A stretch of DNA of 64,000 bases from Pseudomonas sp. Q2-TVG4-2 (GTDB lineage Bacteria > Pseudomonadota > Gammaproteobacteria > Pseudomonadales > Pseudomonadaceae): contig NZ_LGLW01000004.1 of the NCBI RefSeq assembly GCF_013620795.1, positions 186,001 through 250,000 of the forward strand. The letters run 5' to 3'. Shown here piece after piece: positions 41,301 through 52,119 of the stretch. The translations under genes and the position numbers were made by a program. The number at the start of each line of letters is the position of its first letter. Position 1 is the first letter of the stretch. The notes under the pieces were generated by a model. The model did not search any database and was not told the DNA's origin. It saw only the letters and a program-made list of their open reading frames with translations.

Positions 41301-41839
41301 CCGTCGGTTTCACCCTTTATATGGAAATGCTCGAGCGTGCGGTCAAGGCGATCCGGAAAGGCGAGCAGCCGAACCTCGACCAGCCGCTAGGCGGCGGCCC
41401 GGAAATCAACCTGCGCGTACCGGCACTGATCCCCGAAGACTACCTGCCGGACGTCCATGCGCGGCTGATCCTTTACAAGCGCATCGCTAACGCCGCTGAC
41501 GAGAACGGTCTGCGCGAACTGCAGGTGGAGATGATCGACCGTTTCGGCCTGCTGCCCGAGCCGACCAAGCATCTGGTCAGGCTGACGCTGCTCAAGCTGC
41601 AGGCATCGAGCCTGGGCATCACCAAGATCGATGCCGGCCCGCAAGGCGGACGCATCGAGTTCGCCGCCGACACCAGTGTCGATCCGATGACACTGATCAA
41701 GCTGATCCAGAGCCAGCCCAACCGCTACAAGTTCGAAGGCGCTACCGTATTCAAGTTTCAGGTACCCATGGAACGGGCGGAGGAACGCTTCAACACCCTG
41801 GAAGCTCTATTGGAGCGGCTCGCGGCCGGTTCAAAGTAA
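38393..41839 (+). CDS. mfd: Transcription-repair coupling factor
   Basis: Removes RNA polymerase stalled at lesions and recruits UvrA. The 1148-residue protein has a UvrB-like N-terminal region, the RNA-polymerase interaction domain (EGAPVVHIDHGVGRYQGLV, ~480-560), RecG-like translocase motifs with GDVGFGKTEVAMRAA (~630), VIIDEEHRFG, and the C-terminal TRCF domain. GTG start (MSVLRLPPMPAASGKQTWG) matches the family; the ATG eight codons on would clip it. No strong Shine-Dalgarno. Confidence 0.97.
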   Translation: MSVLRLPPMPAASGKQTWGNLPGAALSLAIAEAASNADRFTLLLTADSQSAERLQEELAFFAPTLPVLHFPDWETLPYDVFSPHQDIISQRIAALYQLPELTHGVLVVPITTALHRLAPKRFLLGSSLVLDIGQKLDVEQMRLRLEAAGYRCVDTVYEHGEFAVRGALIDLYPMGSALPYRIDLFDDEIETLRTFDPENQRSIDKVESIRLLPAREFPLKKESVTGFRARFRERFDVDFRRCPIYQDLSTGITPAGIEYYLPLFFDETATLFDYLPEDTQVFSLPGIEQAAEHFWKDVRNRYEERRVDPERPLLPPAELFMPVEDCFAHLKSWPRVVASQDDVETGIGRERFPASRFPELAIDAKASEPLGALRRFLDEFPGRVLFTAESAGRREVLLELLARLKLRPQEVAGWPQFVESQERLAIAIAPLDDGLLLQDPALALIAESPLFGQRIMQRRRREKSRDAGENVIKNLTELREGAPVVHIDHGVGRYQGLVTLEIEGQAAEFLQLQYAEEAKLYVPVASLHLIARYTGSDDALAPLHRLGSETWQKAKRKAAEQVRDVAAELLDIYARRAAREGYAFEDPQLDYETFSAGFPFEETPDQQAAIEAVRSDMLAPKPMDRLICGDVGFGKTEVAMRAAFIAVHSGRQVAVLVPTTLLAQQHYNSFRDRFADWPVRVEVMSRFKSAKEIQSAVQELAEGKVDILIGTHKLLQDDVKFTNLGLVIIDEEHRFGVRQKEQLKALRSEVDILTLTATPIPRTLNMAVAGMRDLSIIATPPARRLSVRTFVMEQQNSVIKEALLRELLRGGQVYYLHNDVKTIEKCAADLAELVPEARIGVGHGQMRERELEQVMGDFYHKRFNVLIASTIIETGIDVPSANTIIIERADKFGLAQLHQLRGRVGRSHHQAYAYLLTPPRKAMTPDAEKRLEAIANAQDLGAGFVLATHDLEIRGAGELLGDGQSGQIQAVGFTLYMEMLERAVKAIRKGEQPNLDQPLGGGPEINLRVPALIPEDYLPDVHARLILYKRIANAADENGLRELQVEMIDRFGLLPEPTKHLVRLTLLKLQASSLGITKIDAGPQGGRIEFAADTSVDPMTLIKLIQSQPNRYKFEGATVFKFQVPMERAEERFNTLEALLERLAAGSK

Positions 41840-41870
41840 TCGAAGACGCGCAACGAAATTAAGGAAGCGT

Positions 41871-42170
41871 ATGCAGTGGTTGTCCCGTTTCGCCCTGCTG
41901 TCGCTGCTGGTATCGCCAGCAGCATTGGCAGAGCAGCTGTATCGGGCGAAAAGGGTCCCCTTTCGTCAGGCTTCGTCGCCGCCGGCCAGGCAGTCGGTGC
42001 CTGGCGATCAGGCGCCGGATGCAGTGCGCCTGAACGGATCGCAGCGGCTGCAATCACCGCACGGCGAGCCTGCCCCATATTTCAGCCCGGCGAATGGCTA
42101 TAGCATCGAACCCGGCAAATTCAGCGACCTCGCTCAGCATAGCCTCGGCTGGCTGAGCGAGCCCTCCTGA
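41871..42170 (+). CDS. Small exported protein, possible CsiV remnant
   Basis: The 99-residue product has a signal peptide (MQWLSRFALLSLLVSPAALA, cleavage after ALA) and AAGGAAGC before the ATG, so it is probably expressed. The mature part LYRAKRVPFRQASSPP and DAVRLNGSQRL recalls, from memory, the first part of CsiV-type peptidoglycan-binding proteins, which are encoded right after mfd in P. aeruginosa and are more than twice as long. It may be a truncated descendant or a distinct small protein. The stop (TGA 42168-42170) is in the same frame as the helicase start at 42189. Confidence 0.6.
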   Translation: MQWLSRFALLSLLVSPAALAEQLYRAKRVPFRQASSPPARQSVPGDQAPDAVRLNGSQRLQSPHGEPAPYFSPANGYSIEPGKFSDLAQHSLGWLSEPS

Positions 42171-42188
42171 CGACGGAGCACTGCGCAT

Positions 42189-44519
<2,331 letters not shown>

Positions 44520-44687
44520 GCTATGTACGGGGCGCGAAGTGAGCGAAGGCAAGAGCACAGCGGTGGTTTTGCCAGCCCCGCCTCATTTCATTCAATTTCC
44601 CCGCGTATAGCCGTGGCGCCTTGTCCGAGACAACGCAGGAACGGCTAGTATCTGCGGCAAAGGCTTCGCCAAACGAGGAACCCCTTC

Positions 44688-45251
44688 ATGAGTCGCTACG
44701 AAATCGCTTTCTCCGGCGAGCTCGCGCCTGGCGCCACCCTGGAGCAGGTCGAGGCCAACCTGGCCCGGCTATTTCAGGCCGATGCCAAGCGGATTGCCGC
44801 GCTGTTTTCCGGCCGCCGCATCGTGATCAAGCAGGACCTCGACCATGCCAGTGTCGAGAAATACCGCCAGGCCATGGCCCGTGCAGGTGCCGTCGCCGAG
44901 GTCCGGCCGATGCCGGTGGAGGTCGAGGAGATCGTCCTTGCCCCGCCACCTGACGAAGCGCCTGCCGCCGCACCGCAGCCATCGGCTGCTTCCGGCTCGG
45001 GGCCATCGCCGCAGCCGCTTAAGGTAACCCCCCGCGACGAGTACATGGCCGCCTTCGTCGATGTCGAGGCGCCAGATTTTGGCATCGCGCCCGTGGGCGC
45101 CGACCTGCAGGACGCTCGCCCAGCAGCGCAACCGCCGGCCGTCGACCTGTCGCAATTCAGCTTGGCGCCGGTCGGCAGCGATCTGGCTGAACGGCGCCGC
45201 GCCAGCGATGCGCCCGTGCCAGATACCTCGCATATCAAACTGCAGGAATGA
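44688..45251 (+). CDS. Conserved hypothetical protein
   Basis: The 187-residue product has an N-terminal ~75-residue domain (MSRYEIAFSGELAPGATLEQ; LFQADAKRIAALFSGRRIV; KYRQAMARAGAVAEVR) of a type seen in pseudomonad proteins at the head of RDD or DUF805 domains. The rest (80-187) is Ala/Pro/Asp-rich and disordered with two imperfect repeats of DFGIAPVGADL / QFSLAPVGSDLAE. No membrane helix. Function unknown; predicted cytoplasmic and soluble. Confidence 0.75.
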   Translation: MSRYEIAFSGELAPGATLEQVEANLARLFQADAKRIAALFSGRRIVIKQDLDHASVEKYRQAMARAGAVAEVRPMPVEVEEIVLAPPPDEAPAAAPQPSAASGSGPSPQPLKVTPRDEYMAAFVDVEAPDFGIAPVGADLQDARPAAQPPAVDLSQFSLAPVGSDLAERRRASDAPVPDTSHIKLQE

Positions 45252-45268
45252 TCGCCCGTATCCAGGCG

Positions 45269-45301
45269 GTGGGCTGAAGCGGAACGCCGCCCGGCCCACC
45301 C
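45269..45301. repeat. Palindromic repeat, GGTGGGC...GCCCACC
   Basis: Inverted repeat GGTGGGC (45269-45275)/GCCCACC (45295-45301) in the 195-bp gap before the DNA exonuclease gene. Resembles intergenic repeat units common in pseudomonads. Confidence 0.6.
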
Positions 45302-45358
45302 TACCCATCGCCGTCCATACGGTAACGCTGAAGCTTGGTGCGCACGCCGCCGTAGCGT

Positions 45359-45372
45359 GGGCTTTAGCCCAC
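45359..45372. repeat. Palindromic repeat, TGGGCT-TT-AGCCCA
   Basis: Perfect six-base arms with a two-base centre, second copy of the TGGGC-type element about 70 bp from the first. Confidence 0.6.
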
Positions 45373-45446
45373 CAGCGTCACCCCAAGCGAACTCGCAGCG
45401 CTACGCCGGGCTCCAACGCTACAAGCCCTCAAAGTGCCTGTATGTA

Positions 45447-46460
45447 ATGGACCTTGTCGTCGCCCGCCCCGAAGGCCTCTACTGCCCGCCCGGGGATTTC
45501 TACATCGATCCTTGGCGCCCGGTCGACCGTGCCGTCATCACCCATGCCCACGGCGACCATGCGCGGTGGGGCATGGGTCATTACCTGGCCTCCAGCGACA
45601 GCGAAGGCATTCTGCGCTCACGCATCGCCGCCGACATGCCGTTGCAGACGCTGGCCTATGGAGAGTCGATCACGCATCACGGCGTCCGCTTGAGCTTCCA
45701 TCCAGCCGGACATGTGCTGGGCTCGGCCCAGGTGCGCCTCGAATATCAAGGCGAGGTATGGGTCGCTTCAGGCGACTACAAAGTCGAGCCTGATGGCACT
45801 TGCGCGCCCTTCGAGCCGGTGCGCTGCCATACCTTCATCACCGAATCGACCTTCGGCCTGCCGATCTACAAGTGGCCGTCGCAAACCGAGGTATTCCGAG
45901 AGATCAACGACTGGTGGCGGGCTAACGCTGCGGCAGGCCGCCCCAGCGTGCTGTTCTGCTATGCCTTCGGCAAAGCGCAGCGCATCTTGCACGGGCTTGA
46001 CGAAAGCATCGGCACGATCGTGCTCCACGGTGCGGTGGAACCGTTGAACAAGGTTTACCGTGAGGGTGGCATCTATTTGCCCCCCACCGTCTATGCGGGC
46101 GACCTGAAGAAAAGCGACCCTCTCTTGAAGCAGGCCATCATCCTTGCGCCGCCGTCGGCCGGTGGCAGCACCTGGATGCGTCGTTTCGGCGACTATGCCG
46201 ACGCCTTCGCCAGTGGCTGGATGATGCTGCGCGGCACCCGACGGCGGCGCGGTGTCGATCGCGGCTTCGTGCTGTCCGACCATGCCGACTGGCCCGGCCT
46301 GCTCTGGGCCATCGAACAGACCGGCGCCGAACGGGTGATGGTGACCCACGGCTCGGTAGCGGTGCTGGTGCGCTATTTGCGCGAAATGCGCGGTCTCGAT
46401 GCGCAGGCCTTTGAAACCGAATACGGTGAAGAAGACGATGCCGCTCAGGGGGCCGAATGA
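45447..46460 (+). CDS. Ligase-associated DNA exonuclease
   Basis: Metallo-beta-lactamase/beta-CASP family nuclease of the 'ligase-associated' repair set. I use ATG 45447 (MDLVVARPEGLYCPPGDFY), 337 residues; the 30 upstream codons lie in repeat DNA. The metal motif HAHGDHARWG, then HPAGHVLGSAQVRLE, SGDYK and VLSDHADWPGL match the family. The head of a four-gene group with the ATP-dependent ligase, Lhr-type helicase and PdeM; related Pseudomonas enzymes are metal-dependent DNA nucleases by published biochemistry. Confidence 0.93.
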   Translation: MDLVVARPEGLYCPPGDFYIDPWRPVDRAVITHAHGDHARWGMGHYLASSDSEGILRSRIAADMPLQTLAYGESITHHGVRLSFHPAGHVLGSAQVRLEYQGEVWVASGDYKVEPDGTCAPFEPVRCHTFITESTFGLPIYKWPSQTEVFREINDWWRANAAAGRPSVLFCYAFGKAQRILHGLDESIGTIVLHGAVEPLNKVYREGGIYLPPTVYAGDLKKSDPLLKQAIILAPPSAGGSTWMRRFGDYADAFASGWMMLRGTRRRRGVDRGFVLSDHADWPGLLWAIEQTGAERVMVTHGSVAVLVRYLREMRGLDAQAFETEYGEEDDAAQGAE

Positions 46461-46515
46461 TCCGGCATTCCACCGCTCAGTCCCGTTCGCAGACCCACGG
46501 CATACCGCACTGCTC

Positions 46516-46542
46516 TTGCAGGAGCGAGCTTGCTCGCGATCC
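46516..46542 (+). repeat. REP element (GCGAGC-tt-GCTCGC)
   Basis: Short palindrome GCGAGC/GCTCGC (46524-46537) inside tgcaggagcgagcttgctcg, in the gap between the exonuclease and ligase genes. Confidence 0.75.
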
Positions 46543-46633
46543 GACAATCCTACATTTCCCATTATCGTCAGCGAGCAGGCCGTCCCCTTGGCGCCTACGG
46601 ATACCTGACCAACACAGACCACCACACCGCTCT

Positions 46634-46661
46634 CGTAGGCGCCAGCTTGCTGGCGATCCGG
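46634..46661 (+). repeat. REP element (CGCCAGC-tt-GCTGGCG)
   Basis: cgtaggcgccagcttgctgg followed by cgatccgg; same family, same strand as 46516-46542. A degenerate inverted partner appears at 46567-46599. Confidence 0.75.
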
Positions 46662-46689
46662 CCCCGCCAATGCACGACGGCGGTGCTGC

Positions 46690-48399
46690 ATGAAAGCCTT
46701 CGCCACCCTCTACAGCCGCCTCGATGCCACCACGTCGAGCAACGCCAAGCTCGCGGCCATGCGCGACTATTTCCGCGAAGCCGACCCCGCCGATGCGGCC
46801 TGGGCGGTCTATTTTCTCGCCGGCGGCCGGCCCCGCCAGCTGGTGCCGGCCCGTGTGTTGCGCGAAACCGCTGTGCAGGCTTCGGGGTTACCGGAGTGGT
46901 TGTTCGAGGAGAGCTATCAGGCTGTTGGCGACATCGCCGAAACCATTTCCCTGCTGATCCCAGAAGCCGAGCACAGCTCTAACGACGGGCTCGCCGTTTG
47001 GATGCAGGACAAACTGCTGCCACTGCGTGGCCTACCGCCGGCGGAACTGGCGGAGCGCCTGCCGGCCCTTTGGGCGCAGCTGGATCGACTCAGTCTGATG
47101 GTCTGTATCAAGCTCATCACTGGCGCCTTTCGCGTCGGCGTTTCAAAACTGCTGGTCACCCGCGCGCTCGCCTCGCTGATCGAGCTCGATCCCAAACGCG
47201 TGGCCCAGCGGCTGGTGGGCTATACCGACCTGTCCCATCGCCCCAGCGCCGAACGCTATCTCGCGCTGATCGCCGATGAGTCCGAACACGAACATGCCCA
47301 GCGCGGCGGCCAGCCCTACCCGTTTTTCCTCGCGCACTCGTTGCAAACTCCAGTGGAAGAGTTCGACACCTTGCTCGGCGCGCCGGAGAACTGGTTCGTC
47401 GAGTGGAAGTGGGACGGCATCCGCGCCCAGCTGGTCAAGCGTGACGGGCAAATCTGGATCTGGTCGCGTGGCGAAGAGCTGGTCAGCGATCGCTTTCCGG
47501 AGCTTTGCGAACTGGCTGGCTGCCTGCCGGACGGCACCGTGATCGACGGCGAAATAGTGGTCTGGAAGCATGTGCCCGATGCGTCACCGAGCGCGCTGTT
47601 CACAGCGCCGGCAGACGATACAGTGCCCGTCGCTGAGCGATTCGGTGTGCAGCCGTTCGCCCTGCTGCAACAACGCATCGGCCGCAAGAACCTCACCGCC
47701 AAGGTGCTGCAGGACGCGCCCGTCGTGGTGCTCGCCTACGACCTGCTGGAATGGCAGGGTGACGACTGGAGGCAGCGCCCGCACCGCGAGCGCCGGCAAC
47801 AGCTTGAGGCTGTGGTCGATCGGTGCTCTAACCCACGGCTGATGACCTCACCGCTGGTACAGGGTAGCGACTGGCAAGAGCTGGCGCGCCAGCGCGAAGC
47901 CTCGCGCGCGCTCGGTGTCGAAGGGATGATGATCAAGGCACGTGCTGCACAGTACGGTGTAGGCCGGACCAAAGACGTCGGCGTCTGGTTGAAATGGAAG
48001 ATTGATCCCTACTCGGTAGACGCTGTGCTGATCTACGCCCAACGCGGCCATGGGCGACGCGCCAGCCTTTATACCGACTTCACCTTCGCCGTCTGGGATG
48101 GCGAACCGGGCGATCCCGAGCGCAAGCTGGTGCCCTTCGCCAAGGCCTATTCAGGGCTGACCGATGAAGAGATGCGCAAGGTCGATGCCATTGTGCGCAA
48201 GACCACCGTGGAAAAGTTCGGCCCGGTACGCAGCGTGACGCCGACCTTGGTGTTCGAGCTCGGCTTCGAAGGCATCGCTGCCAGCAGCCGGCACAAGAGC
48301 GGCATCGCCGTGCGCTTCCCGCGCATGCTGCGCTGGCGTCACGACAAGCCAGTGGACGAGGCTGATACGCTGGAGACGCTGAAGGAACTGCTTGGATGA
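46690..48399 (+). CDS. ATP-dependent DNA ligase (ligase-associated repair cluster)
   Basis: Joins nicks using ATP; known in annotation as the cisplatin-damage-response ligase. The 569-residue product has an N-terminal DNA-binding domain (~1-200), nucleotidyltransferase motif I with the adenylated lysine in EWKWDGIRAQ (Lys~239), motif III DGEIVVWK, motif IV EGMMIKAR, motif V WLKWKIDP, and a C-terminal OB domain. The ATG has no Shine-Dalgarno, and the upstream gap of 229 bp is filled with REP elements, so it may be weakly or separately translated. Confidence 0.95.
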   Translation: MKAFATLYSRLDATTSSNAKLAAMRDYFREADPADAAWAVYFLAGGRPRQLVPARVLRETAVQASGLPEWLFEESYQAVGDIAETISLLIPEAEHSSNDGLAVWMQDKLLPLRGLPPAELAERLPALWAQLDRLSLMVCIKLITGAFRVGVSKLLVTRALASLIELDPKRVAQRLVGYTDLSHRPSAERYLALIADESEHEHAQRGGQPYPFFLAHSLQTPVEEFDTLLGAPENWFVEWKWDGIRAQLVKRDGQIWIWSRGEELVSDRFPELCELAGCLPDGTVIDGEIVVWKHVPDASPSALFTAPADDTVPVAERFGVQPFALLQQRIGRKNLTAKVLQDAPVVVLAYDLLEWQGDDWRQRPHRERRQQLEAVVDRCSNPRLMTSPLVQGSDWQELARQREASRALGVEGMMIKARAAQYGVGRTKDVGVWLKWKIDPYSVDAVLIYAQRGHGRRASLYTDFTFAVWDGEPGDPERKLVPFAKAYSGLTDEEMRKVDAIVRKTTVEKFGPVRSVTPTLVFELGFEGIAASSRHKSGIAVRFPRMLRWRHDKPVDEADTLETLKELLG

Positions 48400-48420
48400 C
48401 CCCGCCCCGCCAACGCCCTC

Positions 48421-48462
48421 CCGTAGGAGCCAGGGGAACGCCCAACTCCTCACTGGCGATCC
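48421..48462 (+). repeat. REP element with inserted loop
   Basis: ccgtaggagccaggg then a ~17-base non-palindromic stretch, then cactggcgatcc: a REP whose centre has diverged or been interrupted. First of four elements in the ligase-helicase gap. Confidence 0.6.
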
Positions 48463-48482
48463 ATAGCCACACAGTATTCCCT

Positions 48483-48507
48483 GATCGCGAGCAAGCTCGC
48501 TCCTACG
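48483..48507 (-). repeat. REP element, inverted
   Basis: gatcgcgagcaagctcgctc followed by ctacg; palindrome GCGAGC/GCTCGC, opposite orientation to its neighbours. Confidence 0.8.
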
Positions 48508-48530
48508 AAAAGCAAAAGCCCGTCACCCGT

Positions 48531-48555
48531 GTAGGAGCCAGCTTGCTGGCGATCC
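48531..48555 (+). repeat. REP element (CCAGC-tt-GCTGG)
   Basis: gtaggagccagcttgctggc followed by gatcc. Confidence 0.8.
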
Positions 48556-48575
48556 ATAACCACGCAAAAGCCCAG

Positions 48576-48600
48576 GTTCGCGAGCACGCTCGCTCCTGTG
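48576..48600 (-). repeat. REP element, inverted
   Basis: gttcgcgagcacgctcgctc followed by ctgtg. Together with 48531-48555 it makes an inverted pair of BIME type. Confidence 0.8.
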
Positions 48601-48646
48601 AGGAGCACAACCGCGATCCTATATCGTACCGGGCGAGGCGCCGGGC

Positions 48647-51256
48647 ATGAGCACGTCGCCTGACACGATCGGTGAACGCTGGTTCGACGAGCGCGGGTGG
48701 GCGCCCTTCCCGTTTCAACGTGACGTTTGGCGGGCGGTAGCGAGCGGAGAGTCCGGTCTGTTGCACGCGACGACAGGCTCAGGAAAAACCTATGCCGTCT
48801 GGCTGGGCGCGTTGATTCGGTTTGCAGAGGCAGCGAAGCGCACCGCTGACGAGCCACCGCCTAAAGCCCCGGACAAGCCTGCGCCGCTTACTGTCCTATG
48901 GATTACCCCGATGCGTGCGCTGGCGGCGGATACGGCCCGCGCCCTGCAGGCGCCGCTGGACGAGCTCGGCATCAACTGGAACATTGGCCTGCGCACCGGC
49001 GACACCGCCAGCGCCGAACGCGCCCGGCAGAGCCGACGCCTGCCTAGCGCTCTGGTCACCACGCCCGAAAGCCTGACACTGCTACTGACTCGCGCCGATG
49101 CTCGCCAGGCCTTTGCCGGCCTGCGCATGCTGGTGGTGGACGAATGGCATGAGTTGTTGGGCAACAAGCGCGGCGTCCAGCTGCAACTGGCGCTGGCCCG
49201 GCTACGCAACTGGATGCCGGAGCTGATCGTCTGGGGCCTCTCGGCCACCCTCGGCAATCAACCGCATGCGCTGGAGGTGCTGCTGCACCCAGGCCAGGGC
49301 CGCCTGGTACAGGGCAAGATCGACAAGCAATTGCGCATCGACACCCTGCTCCCACCGAGTATCGAACGCTTCCCCTGGGCCGGCCATCTCGGCCTGCGCA
49401 TGCTGCCGCAGGTGGTCGAGGAAATCGAGTCAGCCGCCACCTCGCTGGTCTTCACCAACACCCGTTCACAATCGGAACTCTGGTATCAGGCCATCCTCGA
49501 AGCGCGGCCGGACTGGGCCGGGCTGATTGCCCTGCATCACGGCTCCCTGGCGCGCGAGGTCCGCGATTGGGTCGAGCTGGGACTCAAGCAGGGCGCGCTC
49601 AAGGCGGTGGTGTGCACTTCCAGCCTGGATCTCGGCGTGGACTTCCTGCCGGTCGAGCGCGTGCTGCAGATCGGTTCGCCGAAAGGCGTAGCACGGTTAA
49701 TGCAACGGGCTGGCCGTTCCGGTCACGCACCGGGGCGTGCGTCCCGGGTCACCCTGGTGCCGACCCACAGCTTCGAAGTGGTGGAAGCCGAGGCGGCCAA
49801 GGTCGCTGTGGCCGAGCGGCGAATCGAAGCGCGCAGCGCCCCGCACCGACCGCTTGATGTGCTGGTGCAGCATCTGGTCAGCATGGCGCTGGGCGGCGGG
49901 TTTCGCCCCACGGCGCTGTTCAGCGAGGTTCGCCGGGCCTGGTCCTACCGCGAGCTGGACGAGGAGCAATGGCAGTGGGCGCTGGCTTTCGTCCGCCATG
50001 GCGGCCATTCGCTGACCGCCTACCCCGATTACCAGCGCGTCGAGCCGGATGAGACCGGGCTATGGAAGGTGCCGAGTCGCCGCGTGGCGCTGCGCCATCG
50101 GATGAGCATCGGCACCATCGTCAGCGATGCCAGCCTGACGGTGAAGTTCTGGGCCAGGGGTGGCAGCGGCCGCTCGCTGGGTACCATTGAGGAGGGTTTC
50201 ATCGCCCGCCTGCGTCCCGGTGACAATTTCCTTTTCGGCGGGCGTTTGCTCGAACTGGTGCGCGTCGAGAACATGACCGCCTACGTCAGCCGCGCGACGG
50301 GCAGGAAAGCCGCAGTACCGCGCTGGAACGGTGGCCGCATGCCACTCTCCAGCGAACTGGCCGATGCGGTGGTCGAGCAGCTTGGCGCCGCGTCGCGTGG
50401 CGAGTTCGCCAGCGACGAGATGCGCCTCGTCGAGCCGTTGCTGAGGGTGCAACTGGATTGGTCGGCCCTGCCCACCGAATCCACGCTGCTAGCCGAGGTG
50501 ATGAAATCTCGCGAGGGCTGGCACCTATTCCTCTACCCCTTCGCCGGGCGGCACGTGCACCTGGGCCTCGCCAGCCTGCTGGCCTGGCGCATGGGGCAAC
50601 GGCAACCGCTAACCTTTTCCATTGCCGTCAACGACTACGGATTCGAGCTGCTCTCGGCCACCGAGGTGGACTGGCAGCAGTGGCTGACGCCAGCGCTGTT
50701 CAGCCAGGACGCTCTCTTGCACGACGTGCTGGCCAGCCTCAATGCCGGCGAGCTGGCACGCCGGCGCTTCCGCGAGATTGCGCGCATCGCCGGGCTGGTC
50801 TTTTCCGGCTATCCCGGCGCCCAAAAAAGTGCCCGCCAGCTACAGGCCTCCAGCGGACTGTTCTTTGACGTGTTCCGCCAATACGACCCGGCCAACCTGC
50901 TGCTGACCCAGGCCGAGGAAGAGGTGCTGCGCCAGGAACTCGATGTCGAGCGGCTGGAACAGACACTGAGTCGGCTCCAGAGCCGCCAGCTGGACCTGCA
51001 TGTCGTCAGACGCACCACCCCGCTGGCGTTCCCGTTGATGGTCGAACGCTTCCGCGAAAGCTTGAGCTCGGAGAAGCTGGCCGACCGTATCCGTAGGATG
51101 GTTGCCGAACTCGACAAAGCCGCCGGCCCCGGCGGCTATCAGCCGGAAGCGAACGCAGGCATCAGCGTCGAGCGCGAAACCAGCCCGAAGCGTAAACCCC
51201 GCGCGACCAAGGACGGCACGCCACGACCGAAAAAGGCGCGACGCGCACCCCGATAG
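48647..51256 (+). CDS. Ligase-associated DEXH-box helicase (Lhr-Core type)
   Basis: ATP-driven 3'-5' DNA helicase of the Lhr family lacking the long C-terminal extension. The 869-residue product has Walker [14 protein letters not shown], motif [16 protein letters not shown], motif III SATLGN, helicase C with [10 protein letters not shown] and [11 protein letters not shown], then the Lhr winged-helix and core domains. Its basic C-terminal tail ([18 protein letters not shown]) is likely disordered. Partners are the neighbouring nuclease, ligase and PdeM. Confidence 0.94.
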   Translation: MSTSPDTIGERWFDERGWAPFPFQRDVWRAVASGESGLLHATTGSGKTYAVWLGALIRFAEAAKRTADEPPPKAPDKPAPLTVLWITPMRALAADTARALQAPLDELGINWNIGLRTGDTASAERARQSRRLPSALVTTPESLTLLLTRADARQAFAGLRMLVVDEWHELLGNKRGVQLQLALARLRNWMPELIVWGLSATLGNQPHALEVLLHPGQGRLVQGKIDKQLRIDTLLPPSIERFPWAGHLGLRMLPQVVEEIESAATSLVFTNTRSQSELWYQAILEARPDWAGLIALHHGSLAREVRDWVELGLKQGALKAVVCTSSLDLGVDFLPVERVLQIGSPKGVARLMQRAGRSGHAPGRASRVTLVPTHSFEVVEAEAAKVAVAERRIEARSAPHRPLDVLVQHLVSMALGGGFRPTALFSEVRRAWSYRELDEEQWQWALAFVRHGGHSLTAYPDYQRVEPDETGLWKVPSRRVALRHRMSIGTIVSDASLTVKFWARGGSGRSLGTIEEGFIARLRPGDNFLFGGRLLELVRVENMTAYVSRATGRKAAVPRWNGGRMPLSSELADAVVEQLGAASRGEFASDEMRLVEPLLRVQLDWSALPTESTLLAEVMKSREGWHLFLYPFAGRHVHLGLASLLAWRMGQRQPLTFSIAVNDYGFELLSATEVDWQQWLTPALFSQDALLHDVLASLNAGELARRRFREIARIAGLVFSGYPGAQKSARQLQASSGLFFDVFRQYDPANLLLTQAEEEVLRQELDVERLEQTLSRLQSRQLDLHVVRRTTPLAFPLMVERFRESLSSEKLADRIRRMVAELDKAAGPGGYQPEANAGISVERETSPKRKPRATKDGTPRPKKARRAPR

Positions 51257-51323
51257 ACGACAAACCGGGGAGCCCTCCAACGCGCCGTGTCAGCGACTAC
51301 GATGCTGACCCAGCACACCGCCC

Positions 51324-51346
51324 CGTAAGAGCGGGCTTGCTCGCGA
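51324..51346 (+). repeat. REP-like element
   Basis: cgtaagagcgggcttgctcg followed by cga, a diverged copy in the helicase-PdeM gap (arms GCGGGC/GCTCGC with one mismatch). Confidence 0.65.
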
Positions 51347-51458
51347 ATGCTCGATCACCGTCCCGCTAGCTGAACCGGCGCTCGCATGCGCCGCACAACA
51401 CATATCGAACACTCTCAACGCATGGGAACCCGCAGCCGCCCGCGATAAACTCCGCCGC

Positions 51459-52115
51459 ATGACTCCCCACCTGCCCATCGAGCTGGAACAGACCGAGCTC
51501 TGGCTGCTCGCCGAGAAGGCCATCTACTGGCCCGCACAGCAGGCGCTATTGATCGCCGACATCCATTTCGGCAAGGCCGCCGCCTACCGTCGCCTTGGCC
51601 AACCCGTGCCCCACGGTACTACCCAGGCCAACCTGCAGCGGCTCGATGCCCTGCTCGCCCGTTACCGCTGCGGGCAGCTGATCTTCCTCGGCGACTTCCT
51701 GCACGCGCCGGAGTCGCAGGCGCCCGCCACGCTCAGCCAGCTGCATGACTGGCGCGCCACCCACGCCAATCTGGCGATCACCCTGATCCGTGGCAACCAC
51801 GACCGCCGAGCCGGCGATCCGCCCGCCAGCCTTGGGATGAACGTCGTCCCCGAGCCGCTGCTGCTCGGCCCTTTTGCTCTGCAGCATGAACCCGATCCGC
51901 ACCCCAGCCACCATGTCCTTGCCGGCCATCTGCATCCCGCTTTTCGACTCAGCGGCCGCGGACGGCAGAGCCTGCGCCTGCCCTGCTTCTGCATTGGCGA
52001 GCGCATGAGCCTGCTGCCAGCCTTCGGCGGCTTCACCGGCATGATGGAAGTCGACGCCGACCCGGGTCGGCGTCTGTACGTGGTTGGGGATAACAGCGTG
52101 TGGCGGGTGGCTTGA
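51459..52115 (+). CDS. pdeM: Ligase-associated metallophosphoesterase PdeM
   Basis: Binuclear-metal phosphoesterase of the calcineurin-like family; the Pseudomonas member hydrolyses phosphodiesters and nucleic acid ends with Mn2+. The 218-residue product shows the five-block signature: LIADIHFGKA, GDFLHAP, RGNHDRRAG, and AGHLHPAF plus the C-terminal FGGFTG. It closes the four-gene repair group. Confidence 0.93.
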   Translation: MTPHLPIELEQTELWLLAEKAIYWPAQQALLIADIHFGKAAAYRRLGQPVPHGTTQANLQRLDALLARYRCGQLIFLGDFLHAPESQAPATLSQLHDWRATHANLAITLIRGNHDRRAGDPPASLGMNVVPEPLLLGPFALQHEPDPHPSHHVLAGHLHPAFRLSGRGRQSLRLPCFCIGERMSLLPAFGGFTGMMEVDADPGRRLYVVGDNSVWRVA

Positions 52116-52119
52116 TCGA

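Noticed and set aside
46461-48646. CRISPR array
   Set aside because: The repeated units are short REP palindromes in alternating orientation at irregular spacing, with no uniform spacers or cas genes.
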